Assembly: GCF_901933205.1 (NCBI RefSeq)
Contig: NC_044601.1
Span: 45,171,376 to 45,235,375, forward strand
DNA: 64,000 bases
Direction: 5' to 3'
From: Camarhynchus parvulus
Lineage: Eukaryota; Chordata; Aves; Passeriformes; Thraupidae
Below the pieces are notes generated by a model, which had not been told where the DNA came from, did no database searches, and saw only the letters and a program-made list of their open reading frames with translations. Made by a program: the position numbers and the translations under genes. Positions 53,011-62,089 of the stretch are shown here, piece after piece. The stretch's first letter is position 1, and each line of letters opens with the position of its first letter.

Positions 53011-53503
53011 AGCCGGCTTTTTTTTTTCTTTTTTTAAGCCCTGCGTTTTTAAAACAACAAATAAAAACCACCGGTACAAAAAGCTCTCGCAAGTATGTTC
53101 ATAAACCCAGGGAAAGGGGAAGAGGGGCCAAGGGGGAGGAAGAAGGTTTTTGGTCTGGGGCTATCTTCCTATTATTTTTCTTTATAAAAAAATCGTTTCC
53201 AATTTTAATAAATATTTAATCATGGAAAGGGAGGGGAAAGGCCAAAAGTAACAAAGAACTGTAGGTTGTTTAGATTGCTTGGGAACTCCCTCTTTGCAGC
53301 TGACCATTGCTACATGTAGGTTAATTTCCACATGGAGCTGGAGAAATTCTATCCCCGGTTTGTGAAGTATGGGTCAGCCGAAGCATGTTAATCTGTTTAG
53401 CATGTGTGCTTCGTGGAGGTGCCAGACCACCGCCGTGCAAGAGCAGAAGCAGCAGCAACCATAGTCCTTAGGGGTAGTTAATAAAGACTTGAAGGGAAAC
53501 AAG

Positions 53504-53513
53504 TTTATAAAGG
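53504..53513 (+). promoter_or_regulatory. TATA-like box
   Basis: TTTATAAAGG, a near-consensus TATA element, lies just before a mildly CpG-rich block (53,530-53,880). No transcript evidence; the downstream 119-codon frame (53,523-53,882) has no recognisable domain. Confidence 0.2.
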
Positions 53514-53529
53514 TTTCAGTTCGTGCACT

Positions 53530-53880
53530 GTGCCAGCTTTGGACATTACAGGCTTCCAGCCCTGAGGATCAGAAAGCTGAGAAATCCCCGGGCTATTTGT
53601 CGCAGCCCTAGAAGGCAAAGCGCCAGTGACGCAGCCTGCGCAGCCGGGGAAAGAGCGGGAAGTGCCGTAGTGCTACTTCTCCCCGCGAAAAGGGGGCACC
53701 AGCTGAGTCTCCCCAACTCTCTAGGAGTACCCCGAGCTCCCGTAGCCCAGCACACAAGTGAATCTTCACTGCTTTGGGTAGATAGAGATGGTTTTGGAAC
53801 CTCTGTTTTAACCTGCGCCCTTCCCGATGTAGAGCCTCACACCCAGCTGGAGACTCGAGGAGTCGTACGAGCCACTGAAT
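53530..53880. promoter_or_regulatory. Weak CpG-rich block
   Basis: CpGs are several times denser than in the preceding 50 kb (about five per 60 bp near 53,590-53,700). May be the first of the cluster of islands that fills the right end of the window. Confidence 0.45.
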
Positions 53881-54324
53881 GAGATAATAGCAAATAAAGC
53901 TCCATGGGCTTATTCCTACAACCCCTCACAATGCAGACTAATCAACGTGTCGTCTCTCGCTCGGGGATGAGCTGAGAGACATGTGGCGCTCGGGCTGACA
54001 CGCCGCTTCTCTCTCGTCATTTTTTTTTTTAATTTTCCTTTGAAATTCTAGACACTTATTAGAGCATTTTTAAATAATCAAAATATTTGCTGATGAGTAT
54101 TTATTTTGACAAGGGTTTTGGTTTGGCTTTCGACTTTCTGTTCAACTATATAGACTGCAGTATTAATTTACTGCAAAACCAAATGTGGATGAGATTATTT
54201 TGCCTCGACGCTGGATTTCAGTCATTCGGGAGAAGTTTTTCTAGTAGATTAAATGAACAGTCGCAAATAGATCTCGTTCCGTTTTCCAGCGTGCTTTGCC
54301 ATGTGTTCTTCAGAGCCAAAGGAA

Positions 54325-54341
54325 GTCGATTACTAATCGAC
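54325..54341. promoter_or_regulatory. Palindromic GATTA/TAATC site
   Basis: GTCGATT / ACT / AATCGAC is a perfect 7-bp inverted repeat. Its arms contain GATTA- and TAATC-type cores, the preference of OTX/PITX/GSC-class (K50) homeodomains, arranged as a P3-type dimer site. Binding is inferred. Confidence 0.4.
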
Positions 54342-54670
54342 AGGAAAAATATCCCGCGAACAGATACACACTGTGGTCGTATCCTGCAAACAAGGGTGTT
54401 CATGCAGTCCCGTGGTGTCGCTGTCCTCGCCGTATTTAAAGCGGCCGAGTGGGCGCTGCACGTCGAAGATCAGAAGAAGCCACGAACTGGGACGGGGTTA
54501 GTCCCAGTAATCCGGTACCGAATCATTCCACCCCGGAGGGGTTCTGGAGGGTGCCCTTTCGCTGCTGGGTACTCGGACCCCAGACGGGAGAAGGAACTCC
54601 CTGTTTGGACAATCCCCGCCCTACAAGGCGTTTTTTATCTCCAGGCCTTGAGCGCTCGTTTCTGTTGCGT

Positions 54671-54718
54671 TGTTGCATTGACGATTCTGTTGCATTGACG
54701 ATTCTGTTGCATTGACGG
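54671..54718 (+). repeat. 17-bp tandem repeat, three copies, each with a TGACG half-site
   Basis: TGTTGCATTGACGATTC occurs at 54,671-54,687 and 54,688-54,704, and its first 13-14 bases again at 54,705-54,718. Each copy contains TTGCATTGACG, which joins a C/EBP-like TTGCA half to a CREB/ATF TGACG half. It lies about 45 bp upstream of a TATA box, the place expected for an inducible promoter element. Confidence 0.9.
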
Positions 54719-54762
54719 CGATAAGATCACAAGTAAGGGGACAGAGGCAGAAGCAGCCGCGA

Positions 54763-54842
54763 TATAAATGGAGCTGCCTGGAGGAGCCTGTGCCCGCTCT
54801 CCCGCTGCCTAGCAGACGGGATCCCAGCCGTCCCTCCAGCAA
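54763..54842 (+). promoter_or_regulatory. Putative TATA promoter
   Basis: TATAAAT at 54,763-54,769 within GCGATATAAATGGAG sits in a CpG island. A start site would be expected near 54,793-54,797. The TGACG triplet repeat lies just upstream, and a GATAAGAT motif lies at 54,719-54,726. The first ATG after it (54,842, G at -3) opens a 166-codon frame that begins with a hydrophobic stretch, but that stretch is the translated pyrimidine tract of an acceptor-like site, so the frame is not trusted. Promoter activity is inferred. Confidence 0.35.
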
Positions 54843-54859
54843 TGACGAGCACGTGCACT

Positions 54860-54888
54860 ATTTTCCTTGTTTTCTTCTTCACTTGCAG
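54860..54888 (+). other. Strong splice-acceptor-like site
   Basis: ATTTTCCTTGTTTTCTTCTT then CACTTGCAG ends at 54,888, a near-ideal pyrimidine tract and acceptor. The bases after it stay open in a Ser/Gly-rich frame (SSGSGHPQVSAGTGSSSGWG) to a stop near 55,020. A donor-like GTAAGG lies at 54,733, giving a conceivable 156-bp intron. No known protein is recognised; a non-coding RNA exon is equally possible. Confidence 0.25.
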
Positions 54889-54999
54889 GGAGCAGCGGCA
54901 GTGGTCACCCTCAGGTGTCTGCCGGCACCGGCTCATCGTCGGGCTGGGGTCAGGCTCCTCTCTGGGGATCCAGCTCCCTCCAAGAGACGAAGGTCAGCA

Positions 55000-56240
55000 C
55001 CAAAAGAGCCTTCTGTTAGGTTTCCTGGCCTTTCGTAACATGTTCAGTAGTTTGCTTTTCCCTGAAAGGTGGGGTTTTTTAACTTTATCATTTTGGTGGT
55101 TTTGTTTGTCGGTTGGTGTGTGGCATTGTTTGTTGTTTTACAGCCTTGCACGCACTTTTCTCATGAAGTTTTTCATTAATGCTGAAAGAATTGGTCAAAA
55201 TCTAAACCGTAAGCTATCTTCTGTTCTGGCACTCCTTGCCCTCACTGTTACTTGTGCTGACAGAAGACACTTACAGTCACTTTCACGGGCGGCAGCTCCA
55301 TGGCTTGACATTGCTTCTGAAATCAACCTAACACGTCAGTAAAACTCACTGACACTGACATCGAGCGTCCTTAGCCCTAGGTGTGCAGGGGGAAAGTGTC
55401 AACTATTTCAGAACAGGAGATCCCTCCCAGTTAGTGCTTGCGGAGTGAACACACACACGCACACAGATATTTTTAAAAATTTCAGGGGAAAAAAACCCCT
55501 GCGCTTTCTGCTTTTCCCCGCTGAAATCTTTTACAGAATGTTATTTCTCTGAGGAGCGTCGGAAGGCGGGATGGGAAGGGAGGTAGTACTCCTGGATTAA
55601 CACCGTCAATTAACGTGAGAAGCCCTTCTCTGCTTAGGGCGCTTAATGCTCTGAAGCCCTGTCCTCCTCGAGGGGAAGCAGAGAGCTCCCCTCAACTATT
55701 GCTCTTTGTCCTGAGAAGGCCTGTTCTGGCTCCTCCAACTGGGCACGGAGCACGTGGGGAGAAGACACTGTCATTTTGAGCCACTAAAATCCTTCTTATT
55801 GCTCTAATGACCTACAACCTATTTTCTTTCTCTAAAGGATCCAGTAAGACCTATTCTGTTTGAAGCAGTCGCCACGCATTCTGATCGCAGGCCAAGTAAG
55901 AGTCCTGCCAGAGGAAGTTTAACAATGAGTTTCAGAGAAATGTGTGTATTTTGCGCTTGATACATGCTCCTGGTCAGAAACCCAGGCTTTCCTCGCGCGG
56001 CAGTTCTGCTGCCAGTCATCTCTGCTTCTTTTGGAGTAAGGGACTATCACTTTCACTGCGGTCAGTAAAGCCAAACCAGGAAAATGAGCCTGCAGTGGCT
56101 CATGAATAATCGCCATAATTTAATGGCTTCTGACTCGCAGACCTGTTACATACAGTAACGACATCCAGTCGGTCTTTTCAGAGACCAGAAGCATAGCATA
56201 ATTATGTGCAGATACCAGGTTGGCTTTCCAGTAATGAAGA
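55000..56240. other. Mixed-composition non-coding stretch, no gene recognised
   Basis: Mostly unique DNA between two CpG islands, with short CA repeats near 55,450 and no recognisable exon. Moderate CpG near 55,555-55,700. Confidence 0.5.
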
Positions 56241-56249
56241 AAGCTCAGC

Positions 56250-57300
56250 CGCCTTCGAGCCTGCCCTGGTGCAGTCGCAGCGTCAGCGGGGGTCAGACGG
56301 TGCGGACCGGGAATGCCCACATTCAGAGGCGGAAGGGGCAGGCGAAGGGTGACCACGGCTTCTTCGTGCTCCTGCAGAATGCGTGCTGGGTCGGGAGAGC
56401 TCCCCAGACCCGATGCCAGGGGGCAGGCGCACCCCTCAGGCCGACCGAGGGTGCCGTGGGCACCGCCGCCCACTCGGGAGAGGGAGGGGAGAGGGGCGCG
56501 GAGCCACTTGGCGTTGAAAAGGGTAATTTCGCGGCTGCGAATCTGGCGGGGGACACTGATGCCTTTTAGAGGCGAGGCAGAGCGCCAGCGCCGGGAAATC
56601 CTTCTCCGCCCGTGCCGAGACGAGAGGACGGGAGCCTGGCTCACGTGGAAGGGCCGAAGTGGAGGGAATATCCCGAACTCTGGGCTTTCGGAACAGCCCG
56701 GCAACGCCGAAATGTCAAGTGGGAACACCTGCACTGTGACCATCCCACTGGGACGCTCCACTCCCTGGCCAACAAGGCTGAAGAAAAAAAAAAAAAGCAA
56801 AGAAAATGCAACAATACAAAAAAAAAAAAAAAAAACCACCACAAATTCGCACCAAAAGAGCCCTGCCAAGTAACCCACCACCCTCAAGGTCAGGACGTGA
56901 AATTAGGATTTCACAGGAGGCAGGCACGCATCAGTCTCCACGCATAGGCTGGGGGCCGATGCAACCTTCTCCTTCCCGAGCCGCTCGAAAGCCATCGCCC
57001 GTGGGGCTCCCACTTGCCGGCCGGCTCCGCACGGGCGCAGCAGGCGGGTCCCACATCCTTGGCTTCACCCTCCGCGGGCAGAGGATTTCCGCTGACTCGG
57101 TTCGCTCGGCCGGCACAGAGCGGGGGCTCGCTGGGCCCTGCGGACACGCGTGGGAGCAGGCAGTGCCCTCCCTCCGCACTGCCGGCGCCAGGTCCGCTTG
57201 CCGCGGTTTCTGCTCGTCTCGGCCCGAGCGGCATCACAAAATGCAGTACCGCGGGCCAATAAATTCCCCCAGCTCGACGCAGAGTGGGCTTCCCCCTTTA
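56250..57300. promoter_or_regulatory. CpG island, about 1 kb
   Basis: High GC and dense CpG over about 1 kb, broken by two poly-A tracts. A CCAAT box sits at 57,256-57,260 at the right edge, facing unique AT-rich DNA. Many overlapping frames (up to 255 codons on the minus strand) arise from the GC content and translated poly-A. None has a domain. Likely a promoter-type or Polycomb-type island; its gene is not identified. Confidence 0.65.
56784..56835 (+). repeat. Two poly-A tracts
   Basis: A13 at 56,784-56,796 and A18 at 56,818-56,835, separated by an A-rich spacer. On the minus strand they translate to poly-Phe and create a false membrane segment in the 255-codon frame ending at 56,120. A decayed retroposon tail is possible but no body is recognised. 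Confidence 0.9.
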
Positions 57301-57926
57301 GAAGCTCTCCACGTGTAAAGAGGTATTTGGGTTGTCTCCGAAATAATAAATCCTAACAGCAGACAATAAAATTTACTATCACAGGAGTAACAGAAGCCTA
57401 AAATATTCTGAACATATTCCCTGAACAAATAACATAATCCCTGGCACACTAGAACACATGGTTTGCTTCAAACATGTTTCATTTTGTCATCGCATTGAGT
57501 GTACAGTATTTCTCTTTGGGTGCAAGAGTGATTGATATCTTTGGACGAATTGTTTGCAAGAACATGAAAGTTGCCAAAGCAAACACGTTGGAGGGAAGTG
57601 TGCAGAAGGGGGAGCAGAAGTATTTGGAGTAGATTTGGATTTGGGGAGTTCACACAGAGGTGAGACAGCTAGAACTAGAACAAATAAAAACATTCTGCAC
57701 ACTTCATCTAAATAAATTATATACAAAAATTGCCCTTTTGTAGCCGGCAACAGCACAGTTACCACGCTTCCCTCATGCCCCTATAGAATGTGGGCTGGAA
57801 GCCAACTTTCTTCAGCTAATGATTTGTAACTTTTGCTCCACTTGAATGAGTCTATTAATATTTAGGTGTCTCAAATTCTGCTCCATACAAGCTGTCAGTA
57901 TTGTTAAACAAAATAATCTATTTACC
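57301..57926. other. AT-rich non-coding stretch between CpG islands
   Basis: Unique AT-rich sequence with no exon recognised. If the minus-strand exon at 57,927 is real, this would be the start of its downstream intron. Confidence 0.45.
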
Positions 57927-57967
57927 TTCTGTTGTACGTGTCCAGCAGCGGCTTGTGCGGTTCCATG
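57927..57967 (-). CDS. Possible first coding exon of an unidentified minus-strand gene
   Basis: On the minus strand an ATG at 57,967-57,965 lies in strong context (A at -3, G at +4) and reads MEPHKPLLDTYNR, ending in AG before a GTAAAT donor (57,926-57,921), intron phase 2. The same frame is open upstream to a stop near 58,100, giving about 46 codons in total (including EVLPLAKAVERKKNILLYI), so it could also be part of an internal exon. CpGs kept in the ATG segment, inside AT-rich flanks, point to constraint. A CpG island at 58,215-58,400 is placed as an upstream promoter would be. I do not recognise the protein and could not find its next exon. A conserved non-coding element or chance would explain much of this. 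Confidence 0.25.
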
Positions 57968-58214
57968 ATGTACAGTAATATGTTTTTCTTACGCTCCACT
58001 GCTTTGGCCAAAGGCAGTACCTCACATATTTTGTTCTGTCTTTTTAAAAAATAATGTTTGACAAAACTCTTAGATAGCACAGACTTTGGGGTGTTAATTT
58101 AATAACTTCCATTCCTGAAGGACAAATATTTATCTCAATTCTCTTTTTATCTCTTTCTGACATCAACATCTGGGGAAAGATGTTGTTCTGACTGGTTGAG
58201 ATGACCAGATCACA

Positions 58215-58400
58215 AGGGTACTTTGGCGGGAGATGGCGAGGGGTGCGTGTTTTCAGACATGCAGATCGCTGTCCCTCCGAAATCTCCCTTAGTAAAGCTC
58301 CTGACCCTTCGCGCCCCACCATCACCGAGGCAGCGGCCTCCGGGCCCTGGGAAAGGCCGTCCCCCAGCGGGGCGGGGTGGCGTGGGGCCCCTCGCATCAA
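58215..58400. promoter_or_regulatory. Small CpG island
   Basis: About 190 bp with dense CpG (CGGGAGATGGCGAGGGGTGC, then CCGAGGCAGCGGCC and GCGGGGCGGGGTGGCG, the latter holding a GC box). It lies about 250 bp upstream of the possible minus-strand exon at 57,967 and could be its promoter; this is inference. Confidence 0.45.
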
Positions 58401-59607
58401 CCTGCTTCTACCCGAAGCACCCCCTGGAAAAAAAAAATTAAAAAATATAAAAAGAGAGAGAGAGAGAAATGTCCACATCTTCCCCACAGGGCGGCTATGA
58501 CTCTGTGTAGAATTTTCACTGAGGTCTGGATTTCAGAGAAGCCTAATCCATCTTCTACCCTCAGTCTTCCCTTCTCTTTTCCTCACTCCCCTCTCAAAAA
58601 CATCTAATCTCCCACCATTTGCCTTCTTGACCAGCCTGGGGTGAATGGCACGACTGCACAAAACATATCCGAGGCAAAGGCATAGAGCCCAGACTAGAAG
58701 GAATGGAGGGGTGGATCAGTGTCGGAGCACAGGTTTCAGTTAAGCCTCTCATCTCAGAGATCTGTCTCTCTGCTGCTTGCAGAAATTCCGCACGTGGATT
58801 TATTAAAAAAAAAAAAAGAAAAAAAAAAAAAAAAGAGATAAAATCCCAGGACTAACAAGGAAAGTTGCTGTATAACGCCCACAAGCCCACGAGGAACGTA
58901 ATGTGAAACATGTAAAGTGCAGAAAAACAGCTCAGCCACCTGCTGATTGCGATGGACTACCAGGCACGCAGCTGCAGCTGCCCTGATCTGGACACGAAGC
59001 TCTGTCCTCATCCGCTTGTTTTCCAAAAGAGAGAGGTCACCAGCATCCTTGGGCTCTAGAAATGCAGAGGGTGGTCCTGGGAAGATCCTATACGCTAAAA
59101 TTAAGAAACTATAAAATAAGTCAACAGACTCTCAACTAGCTGTCATGCAGTTCTTTGATCCTTGAAGTCCGAGCACTCTTCCCGTGTCTTGGGCACCTCC
59201 GGACTTGCATTTCATGATGAAATTCCCTAGATGCTGTGCGTGCTGGAGGGGTGTAGACAGGGGCACGGCCCATGAGCAGGGGCAAGAGACAAGCCTGCCT
59301 TTTGGAGAGGGGATGCGTGTGCTCTCTCCTACATCCTCAGTAAGGGGCCAGCGCGGCCCAGCAGCCACGAAAAACTCTCCTGGTCGTCTCCCAGGGGCAA
59401 ATTCCTCCCTCTGACGGGGGGGGGGAGGGGTCTTCCGGTCTTTTCTCTTAATCCCGGAGGTGCGTCCTAAGGGAGTCTCTCAACCCGCGGTCCCCAGTGG
59501 AGCAGGGTGAGGTCCTCCGAGAACATTTTATGAAGAGATGAGCTCTCTGCAGAAAAAAAAAAAAAAAATCTGTCCTCTGAGATGGACTCGCTTTTGGAGG
59601 AGAAAAA

Positions 59608-59640
<33 letters not shown>
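58401..59640. other. Non-coding stretch with A-rich and GA simple repeats
   Basis: Includes GA repeats at 58,453-58,468, an A-rich tract at 58,805-58,834, G10 at 59,416-59,425, A-run at about 59,552-59,568 and the AAAT microsatellite at 59,604-59,643. No exon recognised. Confidence 0.6.
58805..58834 (+). repeat. Poly-A tract with one G
   Basis: A13-G-A16 approximately. Low complexity; the length is prone to sequencing error. Confidence 0.9.
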
Positions 59641-59642
<2 letters not shown>

Positions 59643-59643
59643 A
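59604..59643. repeat. AAAT microsatellite
   Basis: Ten uninterrupted AAAT/AATA units, likely polymorphic. It stands directly before the ~97-bp tandem duplication. Confidence 0.95.
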
Positions 59644-59651
59644 GTAGGTTC

Positions 59652-59849
59652 TATGTCCCTAAGGGGAGTATTTGATCGGTTTTGTCCTTGGGACTCGTCC
59701 TGTTGAGTTCACTGGAATTAGAGATGATACAGCGTGAGCAGCTCCCCGTATGTTCCTAAGGGAAATATTTGATCGGTTTTGTCCTTGGGACTCGTCCTGT
59801 TGAGTTCACTGGGATTAAACATGATAGATACAGCGTGAGCAGCCCCCCG
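59652..59849. repeat. Tandem duplication, two ~97-101 bp units
   Basis: Unit 1 (59,652-59,748) and unit 2 (59,749-59,849) abut exactly. A core of about 45 bases (from TTTGATCGGTTTTGTCCTTG to GTTGAGTTCACTGG) is identical, and both units end in ACAGCGTGAGCAGC followed by a C-rich stretch. By eye there are around ten differences, including a 4-base insertion (ATAG/TAGA) in unit 2. The duplication is fairly recent and lies in a CpG-rich regulatory-looking region. Confidence 0.92.
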
Positions 59850-60010
59850 CCCGGTCGAGGAATAGCGCGGCAGAGCCGGGACACGGCGGGAACTACCCCG
59901 CTTCCCACCTGCCGGCTCGTCCGGGTCTCGAGCTAGTCCTTCCCCCGCTAGTAACGTCACCGGACTACCGGGACGAAGAGGAGCAGATCCCCTCAATTCT
60001 CTTCTGTTCC
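59840..60010. promoter_or_regulatory. CpG-rich block
   Basis: Dense CpG just after the tandem duplication (CCGCCCGGTCGAGGAATAGC, then GGACACGGCGGGAACTACCC). Part of the island cluster. Confidence 0.45.
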
Positions 60011-60329
60011 CCTCCCCTGCAGAGGGTTTCAGGATAAGGCGACTCCCGAGGTTTGAAAGAAAAGGTAGATGTCAACTGGATTTCTCTGTCTGCCGCCCCC
60101 GTACATCTTTCTCTCAGGAGATCCCACCTGCCAGAGGCTCAGAGGGGCCTCTCCTGGGGCAATATGGGGAGAATGGGATGCGGATATGTTTCCCTAGTAG
60201 ACTGGACAGTTTCTCCAGAACACCCACCGCATCATTCTCAACAACAAGAAGACAACCACATAATAATGATTAAAAAAATAAATTAAATCCCAACTTTATT
60301 GCCCTCTGCCGATACTTGGTGCGCTGTAA

Positions 60330-61230
60330 TCACCAAAGGCCAATGGGTGAAATCCGCAACATCCACCCCCTACCGACCCGACGGTACCGACGGGGCGGCC
60401 GCTGCGCCCTCGCTTGCCGCCACAAGGACGGTGAGCTCCCGCGGGTCAGAGCCGGCTGTCGCGGGCTGGTCGCCTGCCGAATCATGAGTGAGGGCTCTTT
60501 CCAGGCACTTTTGGTCATATCTATTCCGTAAATTAAGTCATCTGTGTAACAGGCTTGTGTTAATGAAGAGAACATTTTCCTTATCCCCCGCCAGCATCAG
60601 TCGTTGACTCGCCTTTATGAGGACAAAATCTCTCTCTGCCGTACGGGGAAGGAACGGCGCCGCAAATTCGCGAGGTGCCCGACGCTAAAGTGCACGGCTG
60701 AGGTTGCCTTTCCCGGGAGCGGGGCGATTCGAGGGCTGTCCGCACCCATCCGCACACCCCGCGGGCGCACAGAAATGCGTGTGTGCCTACTTAGGTGAGC
60801 GGCGGTGCTCTCGGATTAGAGATGGAGGGAGAAGGCACCCCAGGGAGGGATTTCCAACAGTCTCTCCTTCACTCAGCCCGGTGGCCTGCTGGAAACTGCT
60901 GCTCTGAGTTGGGTTTCCTGCAAGCAAAGTTTGGGGGACAGGAGCCGCCAGTTCCGTGGGTGACTTTTCCCCACGGTCCATCCTCCCCTTTTTTACTGCA
61001 CTGCTCTTTCTGAGCAAGGCTGGCGGGGCACAGCGAGGAGGGCAGCGCGGCAAGAAGGGAGCCGGGCTACACGCCCCGCACCTGTGCGTGCGAGGGGAAG
61101 GAGGGCAACGGCTTTTCCCCCTCCCCAAGACAGACTGGCTTGCCGCGGGCAGCGGAGAAAGAGCTGCCCAACCTTAACCTATCCCGACCGCTGGAGACGA
61201 ATCCAGGAAGAAGAGCCTGTGCCTGCCGTC
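60330..61230. promoter_or_regulatory. CpG island, two lobes around an AT-richer core
   Basis: CpG-dense from 60,360 to 60,480 and from 60,605 to 61,200. The AT-richer core (60,490-60,590) is unique sequence ending in CATTTTCCTTATCCCCCGCC then AG at 60,594-60,595, a good acceptor-like site. After it a plus-strand frame stays open to 60,798 (LYEDKISLCRTGKERRRKF); it is basic and unrecognised. Likely promoter or Polycomb-type island; the exon idea is weak. Confidence 0.5.
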
Positions 61231-61340
61231 AGGAAAACCGGGACCAAACAAAACACTTGGGGAGAAAGATTTTGTCTTAGCGCCATTTCTCTGCCCCCAT
61301 TTTCATAGCTCACTTATCTTTTTCTCCCCGTTCCAACCCG

Positions 61341-61390
61341 CCCCCCCCCCCCTTCTTTCTCTTTGGAGGTGGGGGCGGGGTTGTGGGGAG
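61341..61390. promoter_or_regulatory. C12 tract followed by a GC box and G-rich run
   Basis: C12 at 61,341-61,352 is followed by GGAGGTGGGGGCGGGGTTGTGGGG (61,365-61,388), which contains a perfect Sp1/KLF GC box at 61,371-61,380. Both strands could form four-stranded structures. The length of the C run may be inexact. Confidence 0.5.
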
Positions 61391-61439
61391 AGAAGAAATT
61401 CTGCTGAACAGAAAAGCCAAGCCCGGGAAGGAGTTCCTT

Positions 61440-61700
61440 TTGACTGGTCAGGGCGATCTATCCAGGCCCTCTAATTAGAGAGGGATCCAGGGTGGCATTA
61501 GTTTCCAAACATTTTAATCGAGCTTTAAGCAGAGCTCTTTTCAATAGCAGGAGATAAATGTAGCAACTGTTACCGTACCCCTGAATGGCCACCTCCCATG
61601 GCGGGCATTCAGCTTTCCTTTCAGAAACCCTAAGCAGTTTAGTCTATGGACCCAGCAACACTCCGCATATCTTCTAATTAGTCTAATTAGAAAGGTGGAT
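61440..61700. promoter_or_regulatory. Candidate homeodomain-bound enhancer or promoter element
   Basis: Unique AT/GC-balanced block carrying CTCTAATTAGAG (perfect 12-bp palindrome, 61,469-61,480) and TCTAATTAGTCTAATTAGA (perfect 19-bp palindrome with a central T, 61,673-61,691), so three CTAATTAG sites in 220 bp, plus ATTTTAATCGAG near 61,513. TAATTA is the core site of Q50 homeodomain proteins (LHX, PRRX, DLX, EMX, VAX, NKX6 and others). The block lies between CpG islands and keeps lone CpGs. Enhancer or autoregulatory function is inferred. Confidence 0.5.
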
Positions 61701-61834
61701 TGATAGATACAAGGAAGACACAGTTAAGTTGGGAAGATGCTCAATGCTACCAGTCTGTGCCGGGGAGACGCTTGTTCTCAGTGTGAGGAAAAAAGAGGTA
61801 AAGGGGGGAAAAAAGAAGAAAAAAAAAGAGACGC

Positions 61835-61976
61835 AAGAGAAGGAGAGAAAAAAAAAAAGAAGAAAGAAGAAAGGAGAAAGAAGAAAGAAGAAAGAAGAAA
61901 GGAGAAAGGAGAAAGGAGAAAGGAGAAAGGAGAAAGGAGAAAGGAGAAAGGAGAAAGGAGAAGGAAGAAAAGAAAA
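61835..61976 (+). repeat. 142-bp pure purine tract with GGAGAAA heptamer array
   Basis: No pyrimidine occurs from 61,835 to 61,976. Eight perfect tandem GGAGAAA units occupy 61,901-61,956, with AGAA/GAAAGAA units before them. Such homopurine-homopyrimidine tracts can form triplex (H-DNA) structures. On the minus strand it translates to SFLLSPF-type repeats and produces frames of 85-164 codons that are artefacts. Confidence 0.97.
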
Positions 61977-62089
61977 TAATCCCGGAGCCTGACAGGAAGA
62001 ACAAGTCCAGAGAAATCCGCCGGGAAGGGGCTGCTGTGTCTTAATTGAAGGGGAGACATAACTGAGATGCTTCTCCTGGCTTAGTTTTC

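Larger units (their letters stand above)
54340..54990. promoter_or_regulatory. CpG island with promoter-like content
   Basis: Dense CpG from about 54,340 (for example seven in 54,421-54,480) through 54,990. It holds a TATTTAAAG at 54,433, the TGACG repeats and TATA box listed separately, and a strong acceptor-like site. The long plus-strand frame across it (54,087-54,698, 203 codons) has no recognisable domain and is probably just a consequence of high GC. Confidence 0.55.

Noticed and set aside
54087..54698. 203-codon plus-strand frame
   Set aside because: No recognisable domain; it runs from AT-rich into CpG-rich DNA and through the 17-bp tandem repeat with no change of character expected of a real protein.
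54842..55342. 166-codon frame with a signal-peptide-like start downstream of the TATA box
   Set aside because: The hydrophobic start (TIFLVFFFTC) is the pyrimidine tract of an acceptor-like site and the rest has no domain; kept only as a possible transcript.
56120..56887. 255-codon minus-strand frame, longest in the window, with an N-terminal hydrophobic segment
   Set aside because: The hydrophobic part is the reverse complement of two poly-A tracts and the rest is Arg/Pro/Ser-rich CpG-island translation; no domain, no promoter or codon signal.
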